From: Dromiciops gliroides
Taxonomy: Eukaryota; Chordata; Mammalia; Microbiotheria; Microbiotheriidae
Reading direction: 5' to 3'
Assembly: GCF_019393635.1 (NCBI RefSeq)
Contig: NC_057862.1
Location: 417,367,669 to 417,431,668 of the forward strand
DNA: 64,000 nucleotides
The first letter of the stretch is position 1, and the number at the start of each line of letters is the position of its first letter. The translations under genes and the position numbers were made by a program. Shown here piece by piece: positions 54,237-64,000 of this stretch. Below the pieces are notes generated by a model. The model made no database searches. It was not told where the DNA came from and worked only from the letters and a program-made list of their open reading frames with translations.

Positions 54237-54414
54237 CCTGTATCAGATTGGTTTCTGTCTTGGAGAGGGAGGAGGGAAGGGAGGGAAGGAAACAAATTTG
54301 GAACTAAAAATCTTATGAAAACAAATGTTTAAAACTATCTTTACATGTAACTGGAAAACAATAAAATACTTTTATGATTAAAAAATAATAAAATAGCTGA
54401 TGTTTTTTTTAAAA
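53211..54414 (+). mobile_element. 5'-truncated L1, 1.2 kb, with TSD
   Basis: End of ORF2 and 3'UTR: CCCCAATTGAGAAATGGTCAAAGG, then AGAGAAATGCAAATTAAAAC, then TGGGGAATGGCTGAACAAG, then AGCAGAACCAGAAGAAC, ending ATAAAATACTTTTATG. Flanked by AAGATTAAGCCTTCTA (53195-53210) and AAGATTAACCCTTCTA (54415-54430), one mismatch in 16. It is the least decayed L1 end in the window. The TA/CA microsatellite 54182-54236 lies in its 3'UTR. Frames such as 53368-53616 are ORF2 remnants. Confidence 0.95.
54182..54236. repeat. (CA)n(TA)n microsatellite in the L1 3'UTR
   Basis: ACACACACAC then TATATATA. Confidence 0.92.
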
Positions 54415-54579
54415 AAGATTAACCCTTCTACTTGTGTTCGTGATAGCATCCCCCGTCTCATTCAGAACCTTGCCTCCATATTCATTCCCTCTCTGTCTCT
54501 TATCTTTATTCTCCAAATGTAGTTTTCTTTCTTATTGTCTATGAACATGTTCAAGTGTTGCCTTAAAAGTAATTCTTGG

Positions 54580-54716
54580 AGCAGCTAGGTGGCACATGGA
54601 TAAAGCACTGGCCCTGGATTCAGGAGGACCTGAGTTCAAATCCAGTCTCAGACACTTGACACTTACCAGCTGTGTGACCCTGGGCATTGCCCTGCAAAAA
54701 CAAAAACAAAAACAAA
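54580..54716 (+). mobile_element. WSINE1-like SINE with perfect 14-bp TSD
   Basis: AAAAGTAATTCTTG at 54566-54579 and about 54719-54732. Lacks AAGTCACTTAACCC near its tail. Confidence 0.93.
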
Positions 54717-55226
54717 CAAAAAGTAATTCTTGACCTTGAAATCCCCTGAAGCTTTTATCTTTTATCTCCTCCCTCTTTCTATTATACTTCTGGAAATAGC
54801 AATCTACACTTGCTGAATTTACTTCCCTACAACTTCCTTCCTTCTTAACTCCTCAAGATATGGTTTCTTCCTCTACCAACTCTATTGAAACAGCTTTTTT
54901 TTTTAATAGGTTACCAGTGATCTAACTACCACATCTGATGGCCTTTTATCCATCTTTATTTACTTATTTCTTTTGTTTCTTTATCTTTCAACACTCTTGG
55001 CCATCTCTCTTCTAGATACTTTTCCCCTCTGTGCTTCTGTGTTGCTGCTTTCTTCTACCTACTGGACCTTTTCAGTTTGTCTGTGATGGTTCATCATCCA
55101 ATTCTCAACTCCTTTAGTGTGGTTTCTTCCAGGGATCTGTTCTGGGTCCTATTCCTTCTTTATCTGTACTCCCTCTCTTAGTAACCATATCTACTCCCTT
55201 GGATTCAATGATAATTTCTGCTCAAA

Positions 55227-55229
<3 letters not shown>

Positions 55230-55288
<59 letters not shown>

Positions 55289-55302
55289 CCTCCCTCCCTC
55301 CC
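55230..55302. repeat. (TC)n then (TCCC)n microsatellite
   Basis: About 27 TC units then five TCCC units. Confidence 0.95.
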
Positions 55303-56045
55303 TCTCTCCCCTCCTCCCACGCTCCCTAACATCCCCAGTTGCCACTTGGACATCTTCACCTAGATATACAGACCCATCTCAAAAAATACATACCCAAAAT
55401 GGAAATACCAATTTCTCCTACCCCAAACATGCCTCTTCTCCAAACTTTTTTATCTGTTGATTGTACCACCATCCTTTCAGTTATCTAGGATTAAAACTTT
55501 AGGGCCATCTCTGATTCCTTCCATCACTTTAGTCCCCATATCCAATCCTGTTGATTCTACCTCTACAACATCTCTGGTCCTTTTTTCACTTTATTATCAC
55601 TACCTTATTTTAGGCTCTTATTACTACTCATTACCCATTACCTGGACCATTATAATGGTCCTCTAATTGGTTTCTCTTGCCAGAGGCTCTCTTTTCTCCA
55701 ATCTTAACCACATAGCTGACAAAATAATATCCCTAAAGCATAGATCTAATCAAAAACCTTCAACGATTCTTGATTACTTTAGGATAAAATGCAAATTCCT
55801 TTCATATTACTCCCCCTCATGTTCTTTGCATTCCAACTAAACTGGACTATTAGTTGTTCCTCAGATTTAACATGTCATCTCCTACTTCCATGTATTCACA
55901 CAGGCCATGGCCCATACCTGGAATAGATTCCTGCTTCCGCCTCATTTTTCAGGATTCTTTTCTTCCTTCAAGACTCATCTTAAGTTCTACTTTTTCTATG
56001 TTTTCTGAAAGCATTTTCTCCTATCTCTAATATTTCCTTTTTTTT

Positions 56046-56835
56046 AAAAAAAGAGTAAAATAATAGTTTATTTAGGTGCTAGAGAAAGGAAACCAAGAGA
56101 GAAGTCCGAGGACTTCTTCTCATGGGGAGAAGGCATGGCACAGAAGTGTGGTTCTCTGAGATACCTATCTCCCTGAGCAGGAGACAGGCAAATCCTTTTA
56201 TAGAGGACCAAGGGGTGATAATATGACTGTGGAAAGTTCCCTTATTGGGGGAGGACCATCCCCCACTGGTGGTGGCTGGGGAAAGTTGGGTGAGAGGAGG
56301 CTCTGATCTCTCAAGCCAAAGCCACAAAGGCAGCAGTCACACCTAATCTTATCTCCCCAGGGGTGTGGAAAACTGGAATGAAGGGTGGTATTCCTGGAGC
56401 TATCTCAGTTCAGGTCCCAAGCAGCTCATCTCTTTAGGTGTGTCTGTCCTTTGGTTTAGTTTCTCAAGGAGAAGGTTCCTTGATTTTCCCCAGAAAACTT
56501 CTGAGGTGCCTCAGGCCCATAACATTCCCCACTTCTCTATATGTAAGGGAAAGGGGCGAAGATTCTGTAACTGCTTCAAGCTGAGTGGGGTTGAAGAAAT
56601 CACAGGGGAGGAGTGGGGAAGTGGGGAAGGCCTGGTCTGGTGGAGATGTAGCTGCCATGAGGTTGAAGCCTTGAGCCCCAAAACACAGAGTTTGAGGGTC
56701 CAAGCATGGTTTGGACATCTGGCCGAGCTTTTGGCGAGGGAAGGAGACCTAGGCTGCCTGTTGTTGTTGCATGCAAAAGCTGACCGCCTCTACCTCTCCA
56801 TGATTCAAATGAGAGGGCCAGTCAGGTAGGAGAGG
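56046..56835 (-). mobile_element. LTR-like element (solo LTR candidate)
   Basis: On the minus strand a TATA box, CTATAAAAGG (56194-56203), is followed about 125 bp later by AATAAA (56067-56072), the TATA-R-polyA order of a retroviral LTR. The sequence upstream (56220-56835) would be U3. No gag, pol or env sequence is next to it. Exact ends and TSD not found. A 154-aa plus frame (56365-56829) over it is not a recognisable protein. Confidence 0.45.
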
Positions 56836-57019
56836 GAGAGAGAGAAAACAAATAACCCCCCCCCCCCAAAGGAGGTTCCTACCTTCAGGTTTTGTGTGGT
56901 AAGAGGAAAGAGGAATTTCCCATACCCTGAAACATTGGATGCCAATTATGTTATGGGGGAAATTGGTGGGGGTTTGGGGTAGGGGTTCTTGGGAATTCCT
57001 CTTTAAAGAATTACACTCA

Positions 57020-57172
57020 GGGGCAGCTAGGTGGCACAGTGGATAGAGTACTGGCCCTGGATTCAGGAGGACCTGAGTTCAAATTTGGCCTCAGACACTT
57101 GACACTTACTAGCTGTGTGACCCTGGGCAAGTCACTTAACCCCCATTGCCCCGCAAAAAACAAAAACCAAAA
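57020..57172 (+). mobile_element. WSINE1-like SINE
   Basis: Full copy, GGGGCAGCTAGGTGGCACAG to GCCCCGCAAAAAACAAAAAC. Confidence 0.92.
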
Positions 57173-57555
57173 AACTGGGACAATGAACTCATTTTTCTCA
57201 TATAGCTTTCATTTATGATTTCTTGAAATATAGCTCTGGAAAACCAGCCTTTAGTAAAGCCCACTGAGATCCAAATGGAGCCACTTGACTATGCCTTTAA
57301 ACTCAAACCACTCTGGCTCTTACCGATTAACCAATAATAAGTCCCAGTTCAAGCCTTGCTTGCTCATTATTTGGGTTTTGATGGGTCAGAGTGAGTGCAA
57401 ATAGCAATGGTTTCTGTTCTGGCCAGAAACTCTGAGGGTCTTTACCTCCTTGATTGATTCTTTTGTGAAGGCTTAGTAGATAGTGACCTTCAATGGGATC
57501 AACTGAAAGCCAATTGATCCCATTCCATCCTATCTCCTCCAACAGATTGCTCCCT
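57173..57555. other. Unassigned DNA
   Basis: No repeat or gene recognised. A 71-aa minus frame (57327-57542) has no known domain. Confidence 0.3.
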
Positions 57556-57559
57556 CGGT

Positions 57560-58678
57560 CATCCTTACTCTGTCCTTTATCTTCAATCTCTGACTACTGA
57601 CTGCTTCCCCACTCCCTACAACCATGCCTTTGTCTCTCCAAAAAATTCTCACTTGATTCTTCCATCCTCACTACTGTGCTGTAGCTCTACTGCCCTTTGT
57701 TACTTAATTTCTTTAAAAGACCATCCATAATCCACTTTCTTTCCTCTATCTTTCTTCTTAACTGTTTACAATCTGGCTTCTGATATCATTTGTTCCACTG
57801 AAACTGCTCCCTCCAAAGATATCAGTGATCGATCTTTCTCTCTCTCTCTCTCTCTCAGGGCAATTGGGGTTAAGTGACTCGCCCAGGGTCACACAGCTAG
57901 TAAGTGTCAAGTATCTGAGGACATATTTGAACTCAGGTTCTCCTGAATCCAGGGCTGGTGCTCTATCCACTGTATAACCTAGCTGCACCCTTCAATGATC
58001 TCTTAATTACCAAATCTAATGACCTTTTCTCAGTTCTCATTCTTCTTGACCTTTCTGCAGTCTTTGATATTATAGATCATCCTTTCCTCCTTGATAATCT
58101 CTTCTCTCTAGTTTTTTTCCCCCCAGGATACCACTCTTTCCTAGTTCTCTTCCTACCCATCAGCCCACTCCTCAGTTTCCTTTGCTGAATCTTCATCCAG
58201 ATCACACTCTCTAACCAGAAGTGTCCTACAGGGATTGGTCCTGGACCTTTTTCTCTTCTCTCTCTACTATTTCACTTGGTGATCTCAGCAGGTCCCCTGG
58301 GTTTAATTAAAGCATGCAGGCTGATTATTCTCAATTTGACTTATCCCTCCATAACCTCTCTCCTGACCTCTAATCTTGTATCTCCAACTGCTTTTCAGAC
58401 ATCTTGAGTCGAATGTCCAGTAGACATCTTAAACCTGCTATGTCCAAAATTCAACTCATTATCTTTCCACCTAAGTCCTAACCCTCCCTTAATTCTAGTG
58501 TTTCTTAATTATTTCCTATTTATTGTGTGCATAGCCTGCTTTGTATATGTTTGTTTGCATGTTGTCTCCCTCCATTAGGTTGTGAGGTCCTTAAGGGCAA
58601 GGGCCACCTTTTGCTTCTTTTTGTATCCCCAGTGCTTAGCACAGTGCCTGGTATATAGTAGGGGCTTAATAAATCAAC
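57560..58678 (+). mobile_element. L2 LINE, RT region to 3' end, with a SINE
   Basis: The frame 57958-58188 reads VLILLDLSAVFDIIDHPFLLDNLFSL, a clear CR1/L2 RT motif. Ends CAGTGCTTAGCACAGTGCCTGG, GGGGCTTAATAAATC. Confidence 0.88.
57858..57990 (-). mobile_element. WSINE1-like SINE inside L2
   Basis: Minus copy. Its tail side is a (TC)n run (57836-57857). CAGTGATCGATCTTT / CAATGATCTCTTAAT on the two sides. Confidence 0.9.
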
Positions 58679-58679
58679 T

Positions 58680-59092
58680 GACAATTGCAATTGACACCAC
58701 CACAAGCAGGAGTTGTGCCATCACATCTCAGGAAGGCACATGTTCTTCTGCCAGAGGCCAGAACACATGTGTAGCAGGGGAGATGCCCCAGTCCAACAAA
58801 TTTGGGGAGTTTCCCAATAACCCTCATTATATGAAAATAACTTCTGTTCCTCTTTGTACTCCTTCTAGTTTTCCCCACATGCTGTACTTGTGGTAGAAAG
58901 AAGCACCAAACCAAACATAATTTTCTAGGTGTGGCCTCACTGGAGCTATATAAAAGCATACTATCATTTCCCTAATCGAAGAAGTGATGAATCTCTATGA
59001 CACTATGACACTTATGTCTTTTGTTAATATTATGTCTTGTAAACTCCACTTAAAATTTCACTTTCACCCTATTTTTTTCTTCCCCTTGTTTC
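58680..59092. other. Unassigned DNA
   Basis: No repeat or gene recognised. Confidence 0.3.
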
Positions 59093-59109
59093 TTTTTTTG
59101 TTGTTTTTA

Positions 59110-59290
59110 TTTTTATTTTATTTTAATTTAATTTTTTAATTTTTTAATTTTTTTGGTGAAGCAACTGGGGTTAAGTGACTTGTCCAGGGTCACACGGCTA
59201 GTAATTGTTAAGTGTCTGAGGCCAGATTTGAACTCAGGTCCTCCTGAATCCAGGGCCAGTGCTCTATCCACTGCACCACCCAGCTGCCCC
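59110..59290 (-). mobile_element. WSINE1-like SINE with long T/A tail
   Basis: TTTTTTGTTGTTTTTA on both sides (59094-59109 and 59291-59306). Inserted at the L1 tail. Confidence 0.92.
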
Positions 59291-59905
59291 TTTTTTGTTG
59301 TTTTTAATAATATTTTTTTCCAATTGCATGTTAAGATAGTTTCCAACATTCATGTTTTATAAGATTTTGAGTTCCAAATTCTTCATCCCTCCTTTCCCTC
59401 CCACCTCCCAAAGTCAGCAAGCAATCTGATATAGGTTATACATTATAATCATGTTAAACATATTTCCACATTAGTCATGTTATGAGAGAAGAATCAGAAT
59501 GAAAGGAAAAAACACACAAGAAAGAAGAAGCAACAATAAAATACAAAAGTGAAAATAGTATGCTTCAATCTGCATTCAGAATCCAAAGTTCTTTTTGTTG
59601 ATGTGGCGAACATTTTCCATCGATGGAAAATGTTCACCACATATTGTTGATGCTGTGTGCAATATTCTCTTGGTTCTGCTCATTTCATTCAGCATCAGTT
59701 CATATGTCTTTCTAGGTTTTTCTGAAATCTGCCTGCTCATCATTTCTTACAACACAATAGTATTCCATTATATTCATATACCACAACTTGTTCAGCCATT
59801 CCCCAATTGATGGGCATTCCCTCAATTTCCAATTCTTTGCCAACACAAAAAGAGCTTCTATAAATATTTTTGTACATGTGGGTCCTTTCCCCTTTTTATG
59901 ATCTC
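59291..59905 (-). mobile_element. 5'-truncated L1 3' end with internal palindrome
   Basis: AAGTCAGCAAGCAATCTGATATAGG, then CATTCCCCAATTGATGGGCATTCC, then AAAAAGAGCTTCTATAAATATTT. Carries the palindrome at 59601-59642. Confidence 0.9.
59601..59642. repeat. 42-bp near-perfect palindrome
   Basis: Two 21-bp arms around ATCGAT (centre 59621/59622) with a single mismatch. The left arm is normal L1 sequence and the right arm is its inverted copy. Confidence 0.9.
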
Positions 59906-61055
59906 TTTTCCTCCTTGTTTCTTTGCAGGATTACATCACCACTGAATAGCAACACTTTCAATTTTCCTACCTTTGGAATTTGTGCTACCTCCCCCTTCCC
60001 TGGGTTGTCATGAGGAAAGTAGTAAAATTCTACAATATTATTATTTTTCTTACACATCTAAGATTTTTATCTCATCCATCTAAAGTCTGCACAATTGTAC
60101 CCAAAGGCAGGGGGAATGGCCCAATTCACCTCTTAAGGCCTTTTCCATCCCTAATAAGTTTATGAGTTGCATGGTATCATTCCTTTGCAATACCTCCCAA
60201 ATTAGTGTCATATGAAATTAATACATTGTTTATACACTTATTCATATCATTAGAAAATTTATTAAATAAAATTGAACCGAGTCCCAAACCCTAAGGCACT
60301 TTTCAGTATCACTTTTGATTTGACACATTGGTTGTGTCTACACATGTATTGTGGATAATTAAAGCATTTGTCTGGATAATTTAAGAACTATCACCATCAT
60401 CCTCCCCTCCCCCTATTATTGCTATACTGTACTTACTTTATGAAGCTTAGATTCCTGAATAATGTACAAATGAAAATTTTTATATCAAATTATATTTTTT
60501 TCTATTGATTTAAATAGTCATGTTAGAAAAGTTTTATCTGTATTTCTGCTTTTTTTTCCAGTTGGCAGAGACTCTTAAGAGTTTGGTCCCCTCAGGTAAA
60601 TAAATAACCAATATCCACTATAGGAGCTATAGTTCTGAATCGTTTTGTAAATCAAAGTTACAGGGGGTGTTGGGTTTTTAATTTTAATTTCTTGTTATTC
60701 TAAACTTGACAAACACCAACAAACACGAACATTTCTAGAAATAATGAAGAAAAAGAAACTTGCATATGAAATTATGACTGAAACTACATCCAGCTTGTTT
60801 CCTTTTTCAAAACATACAGTAAAATTTCATTTCAAAACTATCCTGTTTATCTGTGCCTCCCTCTGAGCCTCCCTCTGTTCTCTTAAGCTTTGTTTTTTTA
60901 ATGCTTAATTGTTGCTTTAAAAAATTACTGTAATTTCCCAGTGACTCTTCTATTCCCCTTCCCAATGGAAGCCTCCCTTGTCACAAAGAAGTAGAGTTAA
61001 TACCAGACAAATCAATACATTATTCAGGTCTGACATCAGACCTAGTCCACCACCA
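59906..61055. other. Unassigned DNA
   Basis: AT-rich, no repeat or gene recognised over 1.1 kb. Confidence 0.3.
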
Positions 61056-61057
61056 TT

Positions 61058-61250
61058 TCTCTCTCTGTCTCTTTGTCTCTGTCTCTGTCTCTGTCTCTCT
61101 GTCTCTGTCTCCCTCTCTTCTGTTCATTTCTCCCTTTTCTCTCTGTCTCTGTCTCTCTTTCTCTCTGTCTCCCTCTCTTCTATCTGTCTCTCCTTTTTTT
61201 CTCTCTGTCTTCCCATCTCTCTCTCTCTTACTCTCTCTCTCTCTCTCTCA
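61058..61250. repeat. (TCTCTG)/(TC)n low-complexity tract
   Basis: CTGTCT and CTCTCT repeats. Frames on it (LSLSLS) are shadows. Confidence 0.93.
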
Positions 61251-61334
61251 GAGGCAGAAAGCATCCATCCTTCATTATCAGTCTCCTAAAGTCAGGATTG
61301 GCCATTGCATTTATTGAGTTCTGAAGTCTTTCAA

Positions 61335-61610
61335 TGTTATTTTCCTTTACATTATTATGAGCATTGTGCAAATCACTCTCATACTTACTTCAGTTCATGT
61401 AAGTTTCTCTGAATTCACATTCATCATTTCTTATTGTACTATTATTCCATTACATGCATATACCATAATTTGTTTGGTTATTTCCCAATTGATGAGCACC
61501 TACTTTCTTGCCATTTTTTTTTTTTTTTGCTGCTACAAAATATGATGCTATAAATATCCTTGTAAACACGAGACCTATTCTTCTGTTACAAGGGGCCTTA
61601 TTGTGAAACA
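61335..61610 (-). repeat. L1 3' fragment, antisense
   Basis: TTCAGTTCATGTAAGTTTCTC, then ATTTCCCAATTGATGAGCACC, then a long T run, then TGCTGCTACAAAATATGATGC. Confidence 0.7.
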
Positions 61611-61769
61611 TTTTGTAAAGCTAATAATGTGAATAATGCCCTGGCTCTCATCTCCCATTTAGCTGTTCGGAGGTTCATATCATTTTCTTAAAAGCATGCT
61701 TTCAAATAGGCATTTCTGATGAAATGAGGATGGCATGGGAGCTGAGCCATGTGGGTGACTGCTCCAGTT

Positions 61770-62290
61770 CTTCATCTCCCTGGGTTTTTGTGACCGTTCT
61801 CTCTCTTAGTTCTCCTCCTACCAGTCTGACCATCCCTTCTCAGTCTTTGTTGGATCACCAACCATACCCTGCCCCCTAACTGTAGGTGGACCCCAAGACT
61901 GTATACTGGGTTATCTTCTGCTCTTTCTCTCTGTTTTTTTCTCAGAGACCTCATCAGCTTTCATAAATTTCTGCACCATATCTTATGTAGACAACTCCCA
62001 AAGCTATATATCTAGCCCTAATCTCTCTCCTGAGCTCCAGTGTCCCCTTACCAGCTTCGTACTGGACATTTGCAAGTGGATGCCCTGTAGGCATCTCCAA
62101 CTGAACATGTCCAGAATAAAGCTAACTCATTTTTGCCTTCTTCTGAACTTCCCTATTTTTGTCAAGTTCAAGACTATTGTTCCAGTTAAGGGCTAGTTCT
62201 TTTTGCTTTTGCACCCGCCAGAATGTCAACCTAGCATAATGCTTGGTATGGGGCAGGTACTTAATCATTACTTATTTGATCAGTTGGTTT
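61770..62290 (+). repeat. L2 LINE fragments
   Basis: CTCCTACCAGTCTGACCATCCC, then TGGATGCCCTGTAGGCATCTCC, then GTATGGGGCAGGTACTTAATC. Confidence 0.75.
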
Positions 62291-62925
62291 TACTTCATCT
62301 TTGTCATCACTAATAGCATTTGAGGACAGTCCTTTAACTTTTCAGTTCTTGTGATGCTACTTTCATCAAGTCTTCAGGAAATGGGTTAAATTTATAAATC
62401 CAATTCTAATAAACGGGGCTAATCAATGAAATTTGTTACATAGTCCTCAAGGAACTACCAAGCTTTTGATATAATTTGTTCTTGAAAGTCCTTCCCCTCC
62501 ACATCCCCTCCATGCCTGCTTATTGTTTATATAATTTTTTTCTGAGCTTATAGATTGTCTCAATATTTCTTAGAAGTTTCAAGTCAAATATGTCCTCAGA
62601 GATCATCTTCTCCATATCATTGCTTTTAGTTAGGACACCTAACCCCTCTGTTAGATCCAAAGATGGATAGGTAACTCATTTTATTGAAGATTTCTTGACA
62701 AATGTAATTCATGCTATTCCTTGTGAAACTTTCTTAAATTTTATTTTGATCTTAACAACCCCCAAATAAGATGAACATTTTTATATACAAAGCAGAAGTG
62801 AAAAAGAGGATTACAGATGAAGCAGCAAATCTGCTGCTTGCCAGACCATTTGCTTTTCCTTCCAAGAATGCAACAGATTTGACATGTTATTTTCAAAGCT
62901 CTCTATTTGCAATGTTAAACTATTT
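62291..62925. other. Unassigned DNA
   Basis: No repeat or gene recognised. Confidence 0.3.
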
Positions 62926-62929
62926 TCTG

Positions 62930-63150
62930 TTTTCAGCTAGATGCAGTGCTAAGTGCTGCATAGATGAAGAGAAGCAAAAGACAGTCCCTTGCCCTTGAGG
63001 AGCTCATAGTCTAATGATAGAGACAAAATGAAAACAGCTACATATAAACAAGAGATAGACAAAACAAATAGGAGATGATCAACAGAGGGAAGGCACTAGA
63101 ATCAAGGGGGATCAGGAAAGATTTCTGTAGAAGGCATACATTCCAGGAGC
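62930..63150 (-). repeat. L2 3' end, antisense
   Basis: TGCAGTGCTAAGTGCTGCATAG, then GTCCCTTGCCCTTGAGGAGCTC. Confidence 0.7.
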
Positions 63151-63740
63151 TTGCTTCTTCTGGGACCTCAGCTGCTTCCAAGTTGTAAAATAAGCACCTT
63201 TGGAAGCTGGATAAAAGCCAAGAGGCTACTATTTATTAGTTACCACTCAGGTGACTTAAACAGGGGACTATGCAAAACATACGAAGAATCCAAACCACAC
63301 TTAAATGATTTTGTTATTCACTAGCATGAAGACAATGGAATACCAGGCACCAATAGGACCATATTGAGGATAAATTAAAGAACTGCTAGTTTAATTAACA
63401 CTATACTTGGTCCCGTTACTTATTTTGATTGAGTACACATGAAACCTAACCCAAGCTGTGTCTTCCAGTGGCTTCTTATTTCTCACCAGGCATTTCTGTT
63501 GCATTCCCATAAGGCAAAAGAGAGATCCAACCACCCTGTGGCTCTACCCAGGCTTCTGTAAAGTGCAATTAAATTTCTTCAAAAGAGTGTACCACTACCA
63601 TCACATGAACAATACAATATTGGATGTACATCTCTTGGGCAATGATAAGGAAATACTGAACTGGGCAGAGTTGATGTGTGGGGGAATACTAACATGCCTG
63701 GGTGTTGTTTCTGCTTATAATAATCAAATCAGGGTCAGGA
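63151..63740. other. Unique non-coding DNA
   Basis: No repeat recognised. The 99-aa frame 63458-63757 has no recognisable domain. Confidence 0.3.
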
Positions 63741-63744
63741 GAGA

Positions 63745-63945
63745 TCACAAATTTTAGAGCTGGAAAGAACCACAGTGACAATCCTACCTCTCTGTTTTTC
63801 AGAGAGGAAGTTGAAAAAGGAGAACTGATTAGCCCATTGTTCCACAGACTGTAAATAGCTGAGGAAGGATTTGAACCCAGTGTCCTCGAATTCTAGAACC
63901 AGCACTTTTTCTATCATGCTTTGCTGTGTGTCACAGGGCTTGGAA
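63745..63945 (-). repeat. MIR SINE
   Basis: TTTTAGAGCTGGAAAGAACC, then GGATTTGAACCCAGTGTCCTC. Confidence 0.7.
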
Positions 63946-64000
63946 GGCACCCAACCCAATCATAAATCTAATTCAGGTCTCCCTTCTACAGTACCCCTAA

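Larger units (their letters stand above)
54431..56040 (+). mobile_element. L2 LINE, RT region, heavily mutated
   Basis: AATAGGTTACCAGTGATCTAAC, then ATCTGATGGCCTTTTATCC, then TGGTTTCTTCCAGGGATCTG, then GCCATGGCCCATACCTGGAATAG. Interrupted by a SINE at 54580-54716 and a (TC)n tract. Confidence 0.75.

Noticed and set aside
56365-56829. 154-aa plus frame over the LTR-like unit
   Set aside because: No domain; runs opposite to the inferred LTR and is probably a chance frame.
27786-58190. Reverse-transcriptase-like frames (AFDTVDH type) as live genes
   Set aside because: All are short, interrupted pieces of old L2 elements with no intact ORF.
1431-59362. Recurrent short frames such as GLSDLPRVTQLVSVKCLRPDLNSG and its antisense DKAPALDSGVPEFKSGLRHLTLTSCVTLGKSLNPHCP
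   Set aside because: They recur because they are translations of the WSINE1-like SINE, not a protein family.
1-64000. CRISPR arrays, operons, phage or plasmid features
   Set aside because: The window is mammalian; all direct repeats are microsatellites, SINEs or target duplications.

Overview
This is marsupial genomic DNA, probably from the Australian radiation. The evidence is more than 30 copies of a tRNA-derived SINE of WSINE1 type, marsupial-type L1 3' ends in both orientations, many old L2 and MIR copies, one L3/CR1 copy, and a CEBPA protein intermediate between eutherian and sauropsid forms. The exact species cannot be read from the window.

The only gene I can support is CEBPA, intronless and on the minus strand (CDS 18002-19072, 356 aa). 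It keeps its translational control layout: a five-codon upstream ORF (19080-19097) whose stop lies 7 nt before the p42 start, and the internal p30 start (18725-18727). A TATA box (19423-19430), GC boxes and a strong CTCF-like core (19441-19453) mark the promoter. The 3'UTR probably runs to an AATAAA at 15951-15956. A 5'-truncated L1 (about 19549-19950) lies only about 120 bp upstream of the TATA box. A 260-bp (TTCC)n tract lies about 1.85 kb upstream of the promoter.

Layout. 1-6.4 kb: unique DNA with MIR, L2, SINE and one hAT-like element. 6.4-22 kb: the CEBPA domain, almost free of SINEs (one copy), with a CpG-rich unique block at 8.08-8.86 kb that looks like an orphan CpG island or enhancer. 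22-32 kb: SINE-rich DNA with candidate conserved non-coding blocks at 22.7-23.35 kb and 30.78-31.93 kb, the second split by a SINE. 32-64 kb: dense nested retroelements (L1, L2, L3/CR1, SINEs), microsatellites and two LTR-like units, with no recognisable gene.

No CRISPR, operon or other prokaryotic feature is present, and I found no new multi-gene system. The points most worth checking are regulatory (promoter remodelling by L1, the CTCF/TATA pair, the GGAA microsatellite, the distal CpG island) and mutational (a templated palindrome inside an L1, serial SINE insertion at one target, SINE tails grown into microsatellites). Family names for repeats come from recognition by eye, and boundaries are approximate unless a target-site duplication (TSD) is given.
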